Positions 1 through 6,370 of a DNA stretch of 16,786 bases are shown in pieces; positions within the stretch are counted from its first letter, which is position 1; each line of letters begins with the position of its first letter. This DNA is from Nocardioides sp. (GTDB lineage Bacteria; Actinomycetota; Actinomycetes; Propionibacteriales; Nocardioidaceae): contig JAJPEO010000136.1 in NCBI GenBank assembly GCA_021166815.1, forward strand, positions 1-16,786, in the 5' to 3' direction. The notes under the pieces were generated by a model. It was given only the letters and a program-made list of their open reading frames with translations, was not told the DNA's origin and ran no database searches. The position numbers were made by a program, and so were the translations under genes.

Positions 1-156
1 CTCGCCACGCCTGCGCTCGTCGCCACCATCTCCCCGACGCGCCTGGTCGTCCTCGCGCTCCTCGCCGCCGCCGTGCTCGGCGCCGTCGCCCTGGTCAGCG
101 CCTCCCTCACGGTCCGCGGTGCGCGCGGCGCGACCCTGCGCGAGTCGGCGCGGTAG
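1..156 (+). CDS. C-terminal fragment of a membrane protein, possibly FtsX-like permease
   Basis: Frame 1 is open from the window edge to a TAG at 154-156 and gives 51 residues. It holds one strongly hydrophobic segment (about residues 16-36, rich in L, A and V), followed by a short basic tail ending TLRESAR. A last transmembrane helix followed by a short basic cytoplasmic tail fits the end of FtsX/MacB-type ABC permeases, but many integral membrane proteins end this way. The fragment has no diagnostic motif, so the permease call is inference. A long hairpin starts 13 nt after the stop. The start and most of the gene lie outside the window. Confidence 0.55.
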   Translation, partial: LATPALVATISPTRLVVLALLAAAVLGAVALVSASLTVRGARGATLRESAR

Positions 157-168
157 GTCGTCCGGCGC

Positions 169-247
169 GTCGGACAGGAGGAAGTCGTCCCCGCGGCGGC
201 TGCCACGCGGCGGCGGGGGCTGGCCAGCAGACTTCGTCCTGTCCGAC
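169..247 (+). terminator. Long hairpin downstream of the membrane-protein gene
   Basis: Arms at 169-186 (GTCGGACAGGAGGAAGTC) and 230-247 are complementary over 18 bp with a single mismatch. The 43-nt loop holds a nested CCCCGC (189-194) and GCGGGG (213-218) pair. No T-run follows, which is common for actinobacterial GC-rich terminators. A second, smaller structure lies at 264-298 (GGGTCTG/CAGACCC, with an inner TGCGC/GCGCA). The rest of the 157-350 gap shows nothing else apart from the MazG promoter. It is probably a terminator; the long arms leave a regulatory RNA structure possible. Confidence 0.6.
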
Positions 248-337
248 CCGCCGTGGCCCCGCTGGGTCTGTCCCAGGGTGCGCGGAGTGCGCAGACCCGG
301 ACGTCTCGGCTGAGTGATGCCCTGGACGCTGTGCTGC

Positions 338-350
338 CAGACTGCCCGCC
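338..350 (+). promoter_or_regulatory. Leaderless-type -10 (CAGACT) of the MazG-like gene
   Basis: CAGACT at 338-343 is separated by exactly 7 nt from the ATG at 351. No purine-rich Shine-Dalgarno sequence precedes the ATG. The same spacing recurs at six other starts in the window. No convincing -35 is seen. Confidence 0.35.
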
Positions 351-668
351 ATGGACTTCAGCGAGATGCGCGAGCTGGCTCGAGGCGTGCGCACGAGGTA
401 CGCCGCCGTCGAGCACGAGCGGTACGGGCGGTCGTGGACCCGGGAGGAGATCATGCTCGGATTCCTCGGGGACGTCGGCGACCTCGCAAAGCTGGTCCAG
501 GGCAAGGAAGGGGTTCGGCCGCGTGACGATCTGGACGATGCGTTCGCGCACGAGCTCGCTGACTGCCTGTGGAGCGTGATGACGCTGGCCGATGCGTACG
601 CCGTGGACCTCGAGGACGCCTTCGTCTCCACGATGAAGGCACTGGCCCGAGGCCTCGACGAGAAGTAG
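351..668 (+). CDS. MazG-like nucleotide pyrophosphohydrolase
   Basis: A 105-residue all-alpha protein resembling single-domain MazG-like NTP pyrophosphatases, which hydrolyse NTPs or dNTPs to NMP and pyrophosphate with Mg2+ and often remove non-canonical nucleotides. The first metal motif, normally EExxE, reads GDVGD (about residues 40-44). The second, ExxD, is intact in HELADCLWSV (about residues 68-77). The length fits the short family members. The ATG at 351 is chosen because the homology-like region starts right after it (MDFSEMRELA) and a -10-like hexamer sits 7 nt upstream. It stands alone: a hairpin lies upstream and the next gene faces it. The family call is fairly safe; the substrate is unknown. 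Confidence 0.8.
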   Translation: MDFSEMRELARGVRTRYAAVEHERYGRSWTREEIMLGFLGDVGDLAKLVQGKEGVRPRDDLDDAFAHELADCLWSVMTLADAYAVDLEDAFVSTMKALARGLDEK

Positions 669-678
669 TGCCACCCGG

Positions 679-796
679 CTAACCGGCGTCCAGCCACGCC
701 AGGATCTGCTCGGCGCTCTCCTGCGCGGAGAGGTCTGCCGTCGACTTGGTTCTGATGCCTGGCAACGGTCGCTTCTCGACGCCTTGCAGGTGGGTC
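679..796 (-). pseudogene. Possible C-terminal remnant of a P-loop kinase
   Basis: On the minus strand, one frame is open into the end of the downstream response-regulator gene and stops with TAG at 679-681. Its last residues, SAQESAEQILAWLDAG, preceded by RPLPGIRTKSTADL, look like the final helix of small P-loop kinases or phosphotransferases, where a 'D(T/L)S..EE.AE.IL..L' pattern is typical. No start codon, P-loop or other kinase motif is present, since the region upstream is occupied by the regulator in another frame. I read it as a scrap left after deletion of a kinase gene. A chance open frame in GC-rich DNA is a real alternative. Confidence 0.25.
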
Positions 797-1552
797 TCAG
801 ACGGGGTCGAAGCGCAGGCCGACGCCGCGGACCGTACGGATCCAGTCCTGGCCGCCGTTGCTGCGCAGCTTGCGGCGGACGTTGGCCAGGTGGACGTCGA
901 CGAGGTGGGTGCTCTCGGGGTGGAACTCGCTCTCCCAGATCTCGCGCAGCAGCTCGTCGCGGCCCACGACCACGCCCGGCCGGCGGGCCAGGTGGGCCAG
1001 CAGGTCGAACTCCGTACGGGTCAGCTCGACGACCCGGCCGCCGACGCGGACGAGTCGTGCGTGCGGGTCGACCTCGAGGTCGGCGCGCCGCTGCGCCGGC
1101 ACGACCGGGCGTCGACCCGCCTCGGCGGGGGCGCTCACCAGCCGGTCGGAGACCGGCCCCGGCTGGGCCGGGATCCCTGCGAAGGTGCGCGGGCGGCGAA
1201 ACAGCGCCCCCACGCGAGCCTGCAGCTCGCGCGGCGAGAACGGCTTGGGCAGGAAGTCGTCGGCGCCGACCTCCAGGCTCATCAGCCGGTCGACCTCCCC
1301 GTCCTGGGCGCTGATCATCACGACGTAGCACCGGCTGAGCGCGCGCACCTGCCGGCACAGCTCGATGCCGTCCATGTCGCTGAGGCCGATCTCGGTGGTG
1401 ACCAGGTCGGGCAGTCCGGAGCGCACGGCGGACAGGGCCTCGGCGCCGGTGCGTGCGTGGGTGACCTCGAAGCCGCAACGGCGCAGGACCTCGACGACGA
1501 GGTCGCTGGTCTGCAGGTCGTCCTCCACGACGACGGCGGTACGGCTCTTCAT
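797..1552 (-). CDS. OmpR/PhoB-type response regulator with Glu at the phosphoacceptor site
   Basis: A 251-residue protein: receiver domain (about residues 4-117), a variable linker, then a winged-helix DNA-binding domain (about 150-250) ending in HLVDVHLANVRRKL and IRTVRGVGLRF. The receiver keeps the acidic cluster E10-D11-D12, S81 and K103, but the phosphoacceptor position, in PDLVTTEIGL, is Glu54 (GAG, 1393-1391). The paralogue just upstream has Asp54 in the same alignment column. Glu there often mimics phosphorylation, so this protein may be constitutively active or regulated otherwise. The ATG at 1552 is chosen because receiver strand 1 starts directly after it; a GGGGGA stretch lies about 4 nt upstream. 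No histidine kinase gene is nearby. Confidence 0.9.
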   Translation of the reverse strand: MKSRTAVVVEDDLQTSDLVVEVLRRCGFEVTHARTGAEALSAVRSGLPDLVTTEIGLSDMDGIELCRQVRALSRCYVVMISAQDGEVDRLMSLEVGADDFLPKPFSPRELQARVGALFRRPRTFAGIPAQPGPVSDRLVSAPAEAGRRPVVPAQRRADLEVDPHARLVRVGGRVVELTRTEFDLLAHLARRPGVVVGRDELLREIWESEFHPESTHLVDVHLANVRRKLRSNGGQDWIRTVRGVGLRFDPV

Positions 1553-1625
1553 CTGGTCCCCCACGTACGGCGCTCCCCGACGAGCGTCCCGACGCGCACC
1601 CACATGCGCCGTCCGGGGCTACGTA

Positions 1626-1636
1626 CCCAATCGGTC
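1626..1636 (-). promoter_or_regulatory. Shared 11-mer GACCGATTGGG upstream of the Glu-type regulator gene
   Basis: The minus strand reads GACCGATTGGG 74 nt upstream of the ATG at 1552. The same 11-mer occurs on the plus strand at 2545-2555, upstream of the paralogous regulator gene. TCGGTCG (1631-1637) also pairs with CGACCGA (1652-1658). It could be a common regulator-binding site; no -10/-35 pair is clear in this 145-bp gap. Confidence 0.3.
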
Positions 1637-1697
1637 GCAGCCGTGCGGGGTCGACCGAACCCGGCCGATTTACCCCAAAGTGATGAAGGGGGAGGGG

Positions 1698-2432
1698 TCA
1701 GTCCTCGACGGGGTCCAGCCGGTAGCCGATGCCGCGGATGGTGTGGATCCACGTCGTCTCGCTGTGGCGTCGCAGCTTGCCGCGCAGGTTGGCCACGTGG
1801 ACGTCGACGAGGTGGTTGTCGTGCGAGAGCGCGCTGCTCCAGATGTCGAGGACCATCTCCTCGCGGGTGCACACGCGAGAGAGGCGCGTCGCCAGGTGGG
1901 CGAGGACGTCGTACTCGATACGGGTGAGGTCCACGACCTCGCCGTGGATGGTGACCTCACGGCGGTCGGGGTCGATCACCAGTCCGGCGCCGCAGTGGAT
2001 GGTGTTGTCCTCCGCGCGAGCGCCCCCGGCGTTGTTGTGCGGTGCTGCCTCGGCGGCGCCCCCGGTGCGCGGGCGTCGGAAGAGCGCGGCCACGCGGGCT
2101 CGCAGCTCGCGCGGCGAGAACGGCTTGAGGACGTAGTCGTCGGCGCCGACCTCCAGGCCGATCAGGCGGTCGATCTCGTCGGCGCGAGCCGAGACGATCA
2201 CGATGTAGCAGTCGCTGATCTCGCGGATGCGGCGACACACCTCGATGCCGTCCATGTGGGGCAGCGTGAGGTCGAGCGTGACCAGGTCGGGCGGGTCGCT
2301 GGCCGCGACCTCGACCGCGGCGCGTCCGTCAGCCGCCGAGGAGACCCGGAAGCCTGCCCCGGCGAGTGTCTCGACGAGCACCGCCGAGATGTCGGCGTCG
2401 TCCTCCACCACGAGTGCGTGCAGATCCTGCAT
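1698..2432 (-). CDS. OmpR/PhoB-type response regulator with canonical receiver
   Basis: A 244-residue regulator with a full set of receiver residues: E10-D11-D12, phosphoacceptor D54 in PDLVTLDLTL, S81, aromatic Y100 and K103 in VLKPF. The linker (about 120-145) is rich in Ala, Gly and Asn. The winged-helix domain ends with HLVDVHVANLRGKL and IHTIRGIGYRLDP. It is a close paralogue of the next gene on the strand: the receiver residues align without gaps. Start: ATG at 2432, with GGGTGGG about 5 nt upstream; a GTG at 2441 in the same frame would add three residues. No sensor kinase is encoded in the window, so it is an orphan here. Target genes cannot be read from sequence. Confidence 0.9.
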   Translation of the reverse strand: MQDLHALVVEDDADISAVLVETLAGAGFRVSSAADGRAAVEVAASDPPDLVTLDLTLPHMDGIEVCRRIREISDCYIVIVSARADEIDRLIGLEVGADDYVLKPFSPRELRARVAALFRRPRTGGAAEAAPHNNAGGARAEDNTIHCGAGLVIDPDRREVTIHGEVVDLTRIEYDVLAHLATRLSRVCTREEMVLDIWSSALSHDNHLVDVHVANLRGKLRRHSETTWIHTIRGIGYRLDPVED

Positions 2433-2452
2433 TTGTCCCACCCCACATTTTC

Positions 2453-2555
2453 CCCAAGCCGGGTTCCCAAGCCCGGACGCTGTCGAGCATATGGGGGGCC
2501 ACCGACACAGACACGGAGACCGCCCACCTCGGCCTAGTGGTCTAGACCGATTGGG
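2453..2555. promoter_or_regulatory. Upstream region of the canonical regulator gene with repeated motifs
   Basis: CCCAAGCC occurs twice (2453-2460 and 2466-2473; 13-nt period). GGTCTAGACC at 2539-2548 is a perfect 10-bp palindrome overlapping GACCGATTGGG (2545-2555), which is also found upstream of the paralogue at 1626-1636 in opposite orientation. OmpR-type regulators often bind such repeats, so autoregulation is possible. No firm -10/-35 is assigned. Confidence 0.3.
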
Positions 2556-2562
2556 CGTGACG

Positions 2563-3501
2563 CTACAGCGCCTCGCCCGGCACCGTGCCGGTTTCCGGAG
2601 TCAGGTGGACCGCGCGGTTGACCCACACGGCGTGCACCTGCATGCCGACCTTCTCGTAGAGGCCCAGGGCGCCCGTGCGCGAGTCGGTCGACAGCTCGAA
2701 GACGGTGGCGCCATGAGCACGCCCCGCGGCGAAGGAGTCGACCAGCAGGGCCTGGGCCAGGCCACGTCCGCGCTGGTCACGATCAACGGCGAGCCGCGCG
2801 ATGTAGACGCAGTCCTCCGCCAGGTGGATCACCGACGCCCCGACGACGCGGCCGCTCGGATCGGTGGCGACGCGCATCAGCCAGGGTTCGAAGCCCGGGC
2901 GCTGCAGGATGCTCGCCGCGAAGTCGTCGTACGGCTCTCGCTCGCGCTCGGACCACTCGAGGAAGGCGTCCTCCAGCACGTCGTGCATCGCCGGGTAGTC
3001 CTCCGGCGTCGCCTCGCGCACCGCGTAGCCCTCGGGCAGCTCGCGCGTCGCGATCTCCGCCTCGGGCGGGAGCCGCAGCACCCAGCTGGTCCAGCGCACG
3101 TGGTAGCCCAGCGACTCCAGGAGCCGGTCGCCCGGGGAGCCCTGCGGCACCGGCATGCCCAGCACCGGGGTGCCCGTACGCCGTCCCAGGTCGCGCAACC
3201 AGGCGGCCAGCCAGGTGCCGATGCCACGACCGCGCCACTCCGGGTGGACGGCCACGTCCGCGCGGTCGCGGCCCATGAGCTCGGCGGTCGCGACGATCCG
3301 GTCGCCGTCGAGCACGCCGACGGACCGCGAGGCCAGGTCGTGGCTCGGCTTCGACCAGTCGGAGACGATGTCGGCCTCCTCGATGTTGACCTCGCCGGTG
3401 TCAGCCTGCTCCTGGGCGGCGTAGACCTCGAACACCGCCCTGGCGTCGGCCTGGGTGAGTGGCCTGGTCGTCAGGCCGTCGGGGAGCGTGGGATCCGTCA
3501 T
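2563..3501 (-). CDS. Tandem-domain GNAT acetyltransferase
   Basis: A 312-residue protein with two GNAT domains. Domain 1 (about residues 10-150) has the acetyl-CoA motif A as DVAVHPEWRGRGIG; domain 2 (about 165-305) has it as IARLAVDRDQRGRGLA. Both R/Q-x-x-G-x-G/A loops look intact. GNAT enzymes move an acyl group from acyl-CoA to an amine; double-domain forms include mycothiol synthase MshD, but I see nothing specific to MshD and leave the substrate open. The ATG at 3501 is preferred over upstream starts because the GNAT fold begins about residue 9 and a CACACT hexamer lies 7 nt upstream. It is divergent from the helicase gene across about 80 bp. Confidence 0.85.
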   Translation of the reverse strand: MTDPTLPDGLTTRPLTQADARAVFEVYAAQEQADTGEVNIEEADIVSDWSKPSHDLASRSVGVLDGDRIVATAELMGRDRADVAVHPEWRGRGIGTWLAAWLRDLGRRTGTPVLGMPVPQGSPGDRLLESLGYHVRWTSWVLRLPPEAEIATRELPEGYAVREATPEDYPAMHDVLEDAFLEWSEREREPYDDFAASILQRPGFEPWLMRVATDPSGRVVGASVIHLAEDCVYIARLAVDRDQRGRGLAQALLVDSFAAGRAHGATVFELSTDSRTGALGLYEKVGMQVHAVWVNRAVHLTPETGTVPGEAL

Positions 3502-3514
3502 GGCCAGCAGTGTG
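3502..3514 (-). promoter_or_regulatory. Leaderless-type -10 (CACACT) of the GNAT gene
   Basis: The minus strand reads CACACT (3514-3509), then 7 nt, then the ATG at 3501. No Shine-Dalgarno sequence is present. The 9-mer GGGCACACT recurs at the gntP start (14576-14584). Confidence 0.4.
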
Positions 3515-3556
3515 CCCGGGTGACGCACGTCGCCGCGACGGTATTTCCCCGCGTGA

Positions 3557-3581
3557 CCTGCGCAGGCCCTACCGTGGAGGG
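3557..3581 (+). promoter_or_regulatory. Helicase promoter region: CCTGCGCAGG palindrome and TACCGT -10
   Basis: TACCGT (3570-3575) fits the TAnnnT -10 pattern and ends 6 nt before GTG 3582. A perfect palindrome CCTGCGCAGG (3557-3566) lies just upstream, where a repressor or activator could act. GGAGGGG (3576-3582) could alternatively serve as Shine-Dalgarno sequence for GTG 3591. Confidence 0.4.
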
Positions 3582-5321
3582 GTGGAAGACGTGAATGGCC
3601 AGCCCGAAGACGCACAGATGAGGTTCGACGAGCTCGGCCTCGACCCCGCAGTACTCAAGGCCCTGGCCGACGTGGGCTACGAAACTCCCTCGCGCATCCA
3701 GGCCGAGACCATCCCTCCCCTCCTCGAGGGGCGCCACGTGGTCGGCCTGGCCCAGACGGGCACCGGCAAGACCGCCGCATTCGCGCTGCCGATCCTCTCC
3801 CAGCTCAACCTGGCCCAGAAGACCCCGCAGGCACTCGTCCTGGCCCCCACCCGCGAGCTCGCGCTGCAGGTGTCGGAGGCGTTCGAGAAGTACGCCGCCC
3901 ACGTCAAGGGCGTCAAGGTGCTGCCGATCTACGGTGGCCAGGGCTACGGCGTCCAGCTGTCGGCGCTGCGTCGCGGCGTCCATGTCGTCGTCGGGACCCC
4001 CGGCCGCATCATGGACCACCTCGAGAAGGGCACCCTCGACCTCACCGAGCTGAAGTTCCTCGTGCTCGACGAGGCCGACGAGATGCTCAACATGGGCTTC
4101 GCCGAGGACGTCGAGACGATCCTGGCCGACACCCCGGACGACAAGCAGGTCGCGCTGTTCTCGGCGACGATGCCCGCGCAGATCCGCCGGATGTCGAAGA
4201 AGTACCTCACGGACCCGGTCGAGATCACCGTCAAGAACAAGACGACGACGTCGGCCAACATCACCCAGCGCTACCTCATCGTCTCCTACCCGCAGAAGGT
4301 CGACGCGCTCACCCGCATCCTCGAGGTCGAGAACTTCGAGGCGATGATCGTCTTCACCCGTACCAAGAACGAGACCGAGACGCTGGCCGAGAAGCTGCGC
4401 GCCCGCGGCTTCTCCGCGATGGCGATCAACGGCGACGTCCCCCAGGCGGTCCGCGAGCGCACGGTCAACCAGCTCAAGGCGGGCAAGCTCGACATCCTCG
4501 TCGCCACCGACGTCGCGGCGCGCGGTCTCGACGTCGAGCGGATCAGCCACGTCGTCAACTACGACCTGCCGACCGACACCGAGTCCTATGTCCACCGCAT
4601 CGGACGCACCGGCCGCGCTGGACGTTCCGGCGACTCGATCGCCTTCGTCACCCCCCGCGAGCGCCACCTGCTGCGCGCGATCGAGAAGGCCACCCGCCAG
4701 CCGCTCACCCAGATGCAGCTGCCGACGGTCGACGACATCAACTCCACCCGCCTCTCCCGCTTCGACGACGCGATCACCGAGGCGCTGGCCGGCGACCGGA
4801 TCGACTTCTTCCGCGACGTGGTGAGCCATTACGTCAACGAGCACGACGTGCCCGAGGCCGACGTGGCCGCGGCCCTGGCGGTCGTCCTCCAGGGCGACGA
4901 GCCGCTCCTGCTCGAGGAGAAGGACATGCGTCCCGCGGCGTTCCGCGAGGACCGCCCCGCGCGCACCGACCGGCCCGACCGGGCCTCGCGCGGTCGCAAC
5001 GACCAGCCCATGGCGACGTACCGCATCGCCGTCGGCAAGCGCCACAAGGTCGAGCCGCGCCAGATCGTCGGCGCCCTGGCCAACGAGGGCGGGCTCTCCC
5101 GCGGCGACTTCGGCTACATCTCCATCAAGCCGGACTTCTCCCTCGTCGAGCTGCCTGCCGACCTGCCCGCCGGCACCCTCGACCGGCTCTCCGGCACCCG
5201 CATCTCCGGCAAGCTCATCGAGATCCGTCCCGACGCCGGCCCACCGCGGGGTCGCCCGGCCCCCCACCGCGGTCGCGGCGACAAGGGCGACCGGGGCGGC
5301 TACCAGGGCAAGCGCCACTGA
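3582..5321 (+). CDS. deaD: DEAD-box ATP-dependent RNA helicase (DeaD/CsdA type)
   Basis: A protein of about 579 residues that unwinds RNA duplexes using ATP, in ribosome assembly, mRNA decay or cold adaptation. In order: Q motif (FDELGL, about 15-40), motif I AQTGTGKT (57-64), Ia PTREL (89-93), Ib TPGR (139-142), II DEAD (163-166), III SAT (194-196), V ATDVAARGLD (308-317) and VI YVHRIGRTGRAG (336-347). A DbpA-type RNA-binding domain follows (about 480-560), then a basic Arg/Gly-rich tail likely to contact RNA. All catalytic motifs are intact. Start choice is uncertain: GTG 3582 fits a leaderless transcript, GTG 3591 has GGAGGGG upstream, and ATG 3618 lies just before the Q motif. The gene ends at a convergent, repeat-rich gap. 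Confidence 0.95.
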   Translation: MEDVNGQPEDAQMRFDELGLDPAVLKALADVGYETPSRIQAETIPPLLEGRHVVGLAQTGTGKTAAFALPILSQLNLAQKTPQALVLAPTRELALQVSEAFEKYAAHVKGVKVLPIYGGQGYGVQLSALRRGVHVVVGTPGRIMDHLEKGTLDLTELKFLVLDEADEMLNMGFAEDVETILADTPDDKQVALFSATMPAQIRRMSKKYLTDPVEITVKNKTTTSANITQRYLIVSYPQKVDALTRILEVENFEAMIVFTRTKNETETLAEKLRARGFSAMAINGDVPQAVRERTVNQLKAGKLDILVATDVAARGLDVERISHVVNYDLPTDTESYVHRIGRTGRAGRSGDSIAFVTPRERHLLRAIEKATRQPLTQMQLPTVDDINSTRLSRFDDAITEALAGDRIDFFRDVVSHYVNEHDVPEADVAAALAVVLQGDEPLLLEEKDMRPAAFREDRPARTDRPDRASRGRNDQPMATYRIAVGKRHKVEPRQIVGALANEGGLSRGDFGYISIKPDFSLVELPADLPAGTLDRLSGTRISGKLIEIRPDAGPPRGRPAPHRGRGDKGDRGGYQGKRH

Positions 5322-5328
5322 ACGCGCT

Positions 5329-5459
5329 GACCGGGCACTTCTCCGCACCCACCGCGCGCTGACCGGGCACGTCTCCGCACGCCAAATGCACCGACCGGGC
5401 ACCTCCCCTGCGGGAAAGTGCCCGGTCGGCGTGTGACCAGTGCGGGAAAGTGCCCGCTC
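5329..5459. repeat. Cluster of five GACCGGGCAC repeat units
   Basis: Direct units lie at 5329-5347 and 5361-5379 (GACCGGGCAC, one variable base, TCTCCGCA) and in part at 5393-5411. Inverted units lie at 5409-5427 and 5441-5459; their reverse complements are GACCGGGCACTTTCCCGCA and the same with one change (GAG for GAC). The cluster fills almost the whole 142-bp convergent gap between the helicase and YceI genes. Confidence 0.75.
5391..5429. terminator. Bidirectional hairpin between helicase and yceI genes
   Basis: Perfect 12-bp arms CCGACCGGGCAC (5391-5402) and GTGCCCGGTCGG (5418-5429) enclose a 15-nt loop that can itself pair TCCC with GGGA. It lies between convergent genes, so it can serve both as a terminator. 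It is formed by a direct and an inverted copy of the local repeat. Confidence 0.7.
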
Positions 5460-5463
5460 GTGA

Positions 5464-6030
5464 TCAGGCGTTCTTGATCGCCGAGATGTCGAACTCGAGC
5501 TTGATCTTCTCGGAGACGAGCACGCCGCCGGTCTCGAGCGCGGCGTTCCAGGTCAGGCCGAAGTCCTTGCGGTTGACGGTGGTCTCGCCCTCGAAGCCCA
5601 CGCGGACGTTGCCGAACGGGTCCTGGGCCGAGCCGGTCTGCTCGAACTCGATGGTGACGGGCTTGGTGACGTCCTTGATGGTCAGGTCGCCGGTGATGGT
5701 CCAGTCGTCGCCGTCGCGCGAGACGTTGGTCGACTTGAAGGTCCAGGTCGGGTAGTTCTCCACGTCGAAGAAGTCGCCGGAGCGGATGTGGCCGTCGCGG
5801 TCGGCGTTGCCGGTCTGGACGGACGAGGCGTCGATGGAGACCTCGACCGACGAGTTGGCCGGGTTGGCCGCGTCGATGTGGGCCTTGCCCTCGAACTTGT
5901 CGAAGTTGCCGCGGACCTTGGTCACCATCGCGTGGCGGGCCACGAAGCCCAGGCGGGTGTGCGAGACGTCGAGGGCGTAGTCGCCGGTGATGTCGGCGAG
6001 GGCGGTGGTGGGGGTGTCGAAGGTGCTCAT
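5464..6030 (-). CDS. YceI-family lipocalin-like protein
   Basis: A 188-residue protein with the YceI fold, a beta-barrel that in studied members binds isoprenoid or other lipidic ligands. It opens with the typical strand GDYALDVSHTRLGFVARH (about residues 16-33), followed by NFDKFEGKAHID, DFFDVENYPTWTFKS, GDLTIKDVTKPV and NRKDFGLTWNAALE. There is no signal peptide or lipobox, so it is probably cytoplasmic, unlike the periplasmic E. coli form. The ATG at 6030 has AAGGAG about 7 nt upstream; the in-frame ATG at 6105 would add an unconserved-looking stretch. A promoter and 18-bp dyad lie about 80-120 nt upstream. It is monocistronic and convergent with the helicase gene. The ligand is unknown. 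Confidence 0.92.
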   Translation of the reverse strand: MSTFDTPTTALADITGDYALDVSHTRLGFVARHAMVTKVRGNFDKFEGKAHIDAANPANSSVEVSIDASSVQTGNADRDGHIRSGDFFDVENYPTWTFKSTNVSRDGDDWTITGDLTIKDVTKPVTIEFEQTGSAQDPFGNVRVGFEGETTVNRKDFGLTWNAALETGGVLVSEKIKLEFDISAIKNA

Positions 6031-6106
6031 GATGGTTCTCCTTGGGGGTGGTGGTGAGGTGGTGATGGCTCTCGAGCCGGGGGTCACCCGGCTTGGAGGG
6101 CCCAAG

Positions 6107-6151
6107 TAGGTGAAGTTTCAACTAATGTAACCCACGGCCCCCGGATGTCAT
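6107..6151 (-). promoter_or_regulatory. yceI promoter with MarR-like 18-bp operator
   Basis: On the minus strand, ATGACA (6151-6146) and TACATT (6129-6124), 16 nt apart, fit -35 and -10. Directly downstream, at 6124-6107, is TAGTTGAAACTTCACCTA, a near-perfect dyad of form TAGnTGAAnnTTCAnCTA that would cover the transcription start. The geometry suggests repression by a dimeric MarR-type regulator; MarR control of yceI-like genes is known in other bacteria. No marR gene lies in the window. Confidence 0.55.
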
Positions 6152-6193
6152 TCCCGGGCGAGCGAACTTTTTTCGGACGAGCGTGAAATGGCT

Positions 6194-6227
6194 GCGAGCC
6201 GCGCCCCGGGAAGGGGGCGCGGCTCGC
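6194..6227 (-). terminator. Strong GC-rich hairpin after the small-protein gene
   Basis: A perfect 14-bp stem (6194-6207 with 6214-6227, arm GCGAGCCGCGCCCC) with a 6-nt loop lies 18 nt past the stop of the 40-residue gene. It separates that gene from the yceI promoter. There is no clear U-run. Confidence 0.7.
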
Positions 6228-6244
6228 GCGAGGAATGGCGTCGG

Positions 6245-6367
6245 TCAGGCGGCAGCGGCGCGGGCCAGGGCCGCGGCCGTGGTCCAGCGTGCCTCCATGT
6301 GGGTGCGACCGCGTGCGTCGGTGACGGGCACCCAGATGCAGCAGGGTCGCTCAGTCGTGTTCCTCAT
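6245..6367 (-). CDS. Small 40-residue protein, Cys-Cys and RTHMEARW motif
   Basis: A 40-residue open frame from ATG 6367 to TGA 6247-6245. The case for a real gene is strong: AGGAGGTG, nearly the full anti-Shine-Dalgarno complement, lies 5 nt upstream, a -10/-35 pair with 17-nt spacing precedes it, and a 14-bp terminator follows. The protein starts MRNTTERPCCIWVPVTDARG, continues RTHMEARW and ends in an Ala-rich tail. It has no signal peptide or membrane helix. The adjacent cysteines at 9-10 could bind metal or form disulphides. I do not assign a function. The frame is open further upstream, but nothing there has a start signal as good. Confidence 0.65.
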   Translation of the reverse strand: MRNTTERPCCIWVPVTDARGRTHMEARWTTAAALARAAAA

Positions 6368-6370
6368 GTG

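Noticed and set aside
107..697. 196-codon minus-strand open frame over the MazG-like gene
   Set aside because: Ser/Arg/Pro-rich shadow of a recognisable plus-strand gene; no start signal.
2563..3501. Assignment of the double GNAT as mycothiol synthase (mshD)
   Set aside because: Two GNAT domains and similar length, but no MshD-specific sequence was recognised; the general name is safer.
3498..5402. 634-codon open frame antisense to the helicase
   Set aside because: It is the mirror of a strongly conserved helicase gene in high-GC DNA; the product is a low-complexity Val/Asp/Gly/Arg string without any domain.
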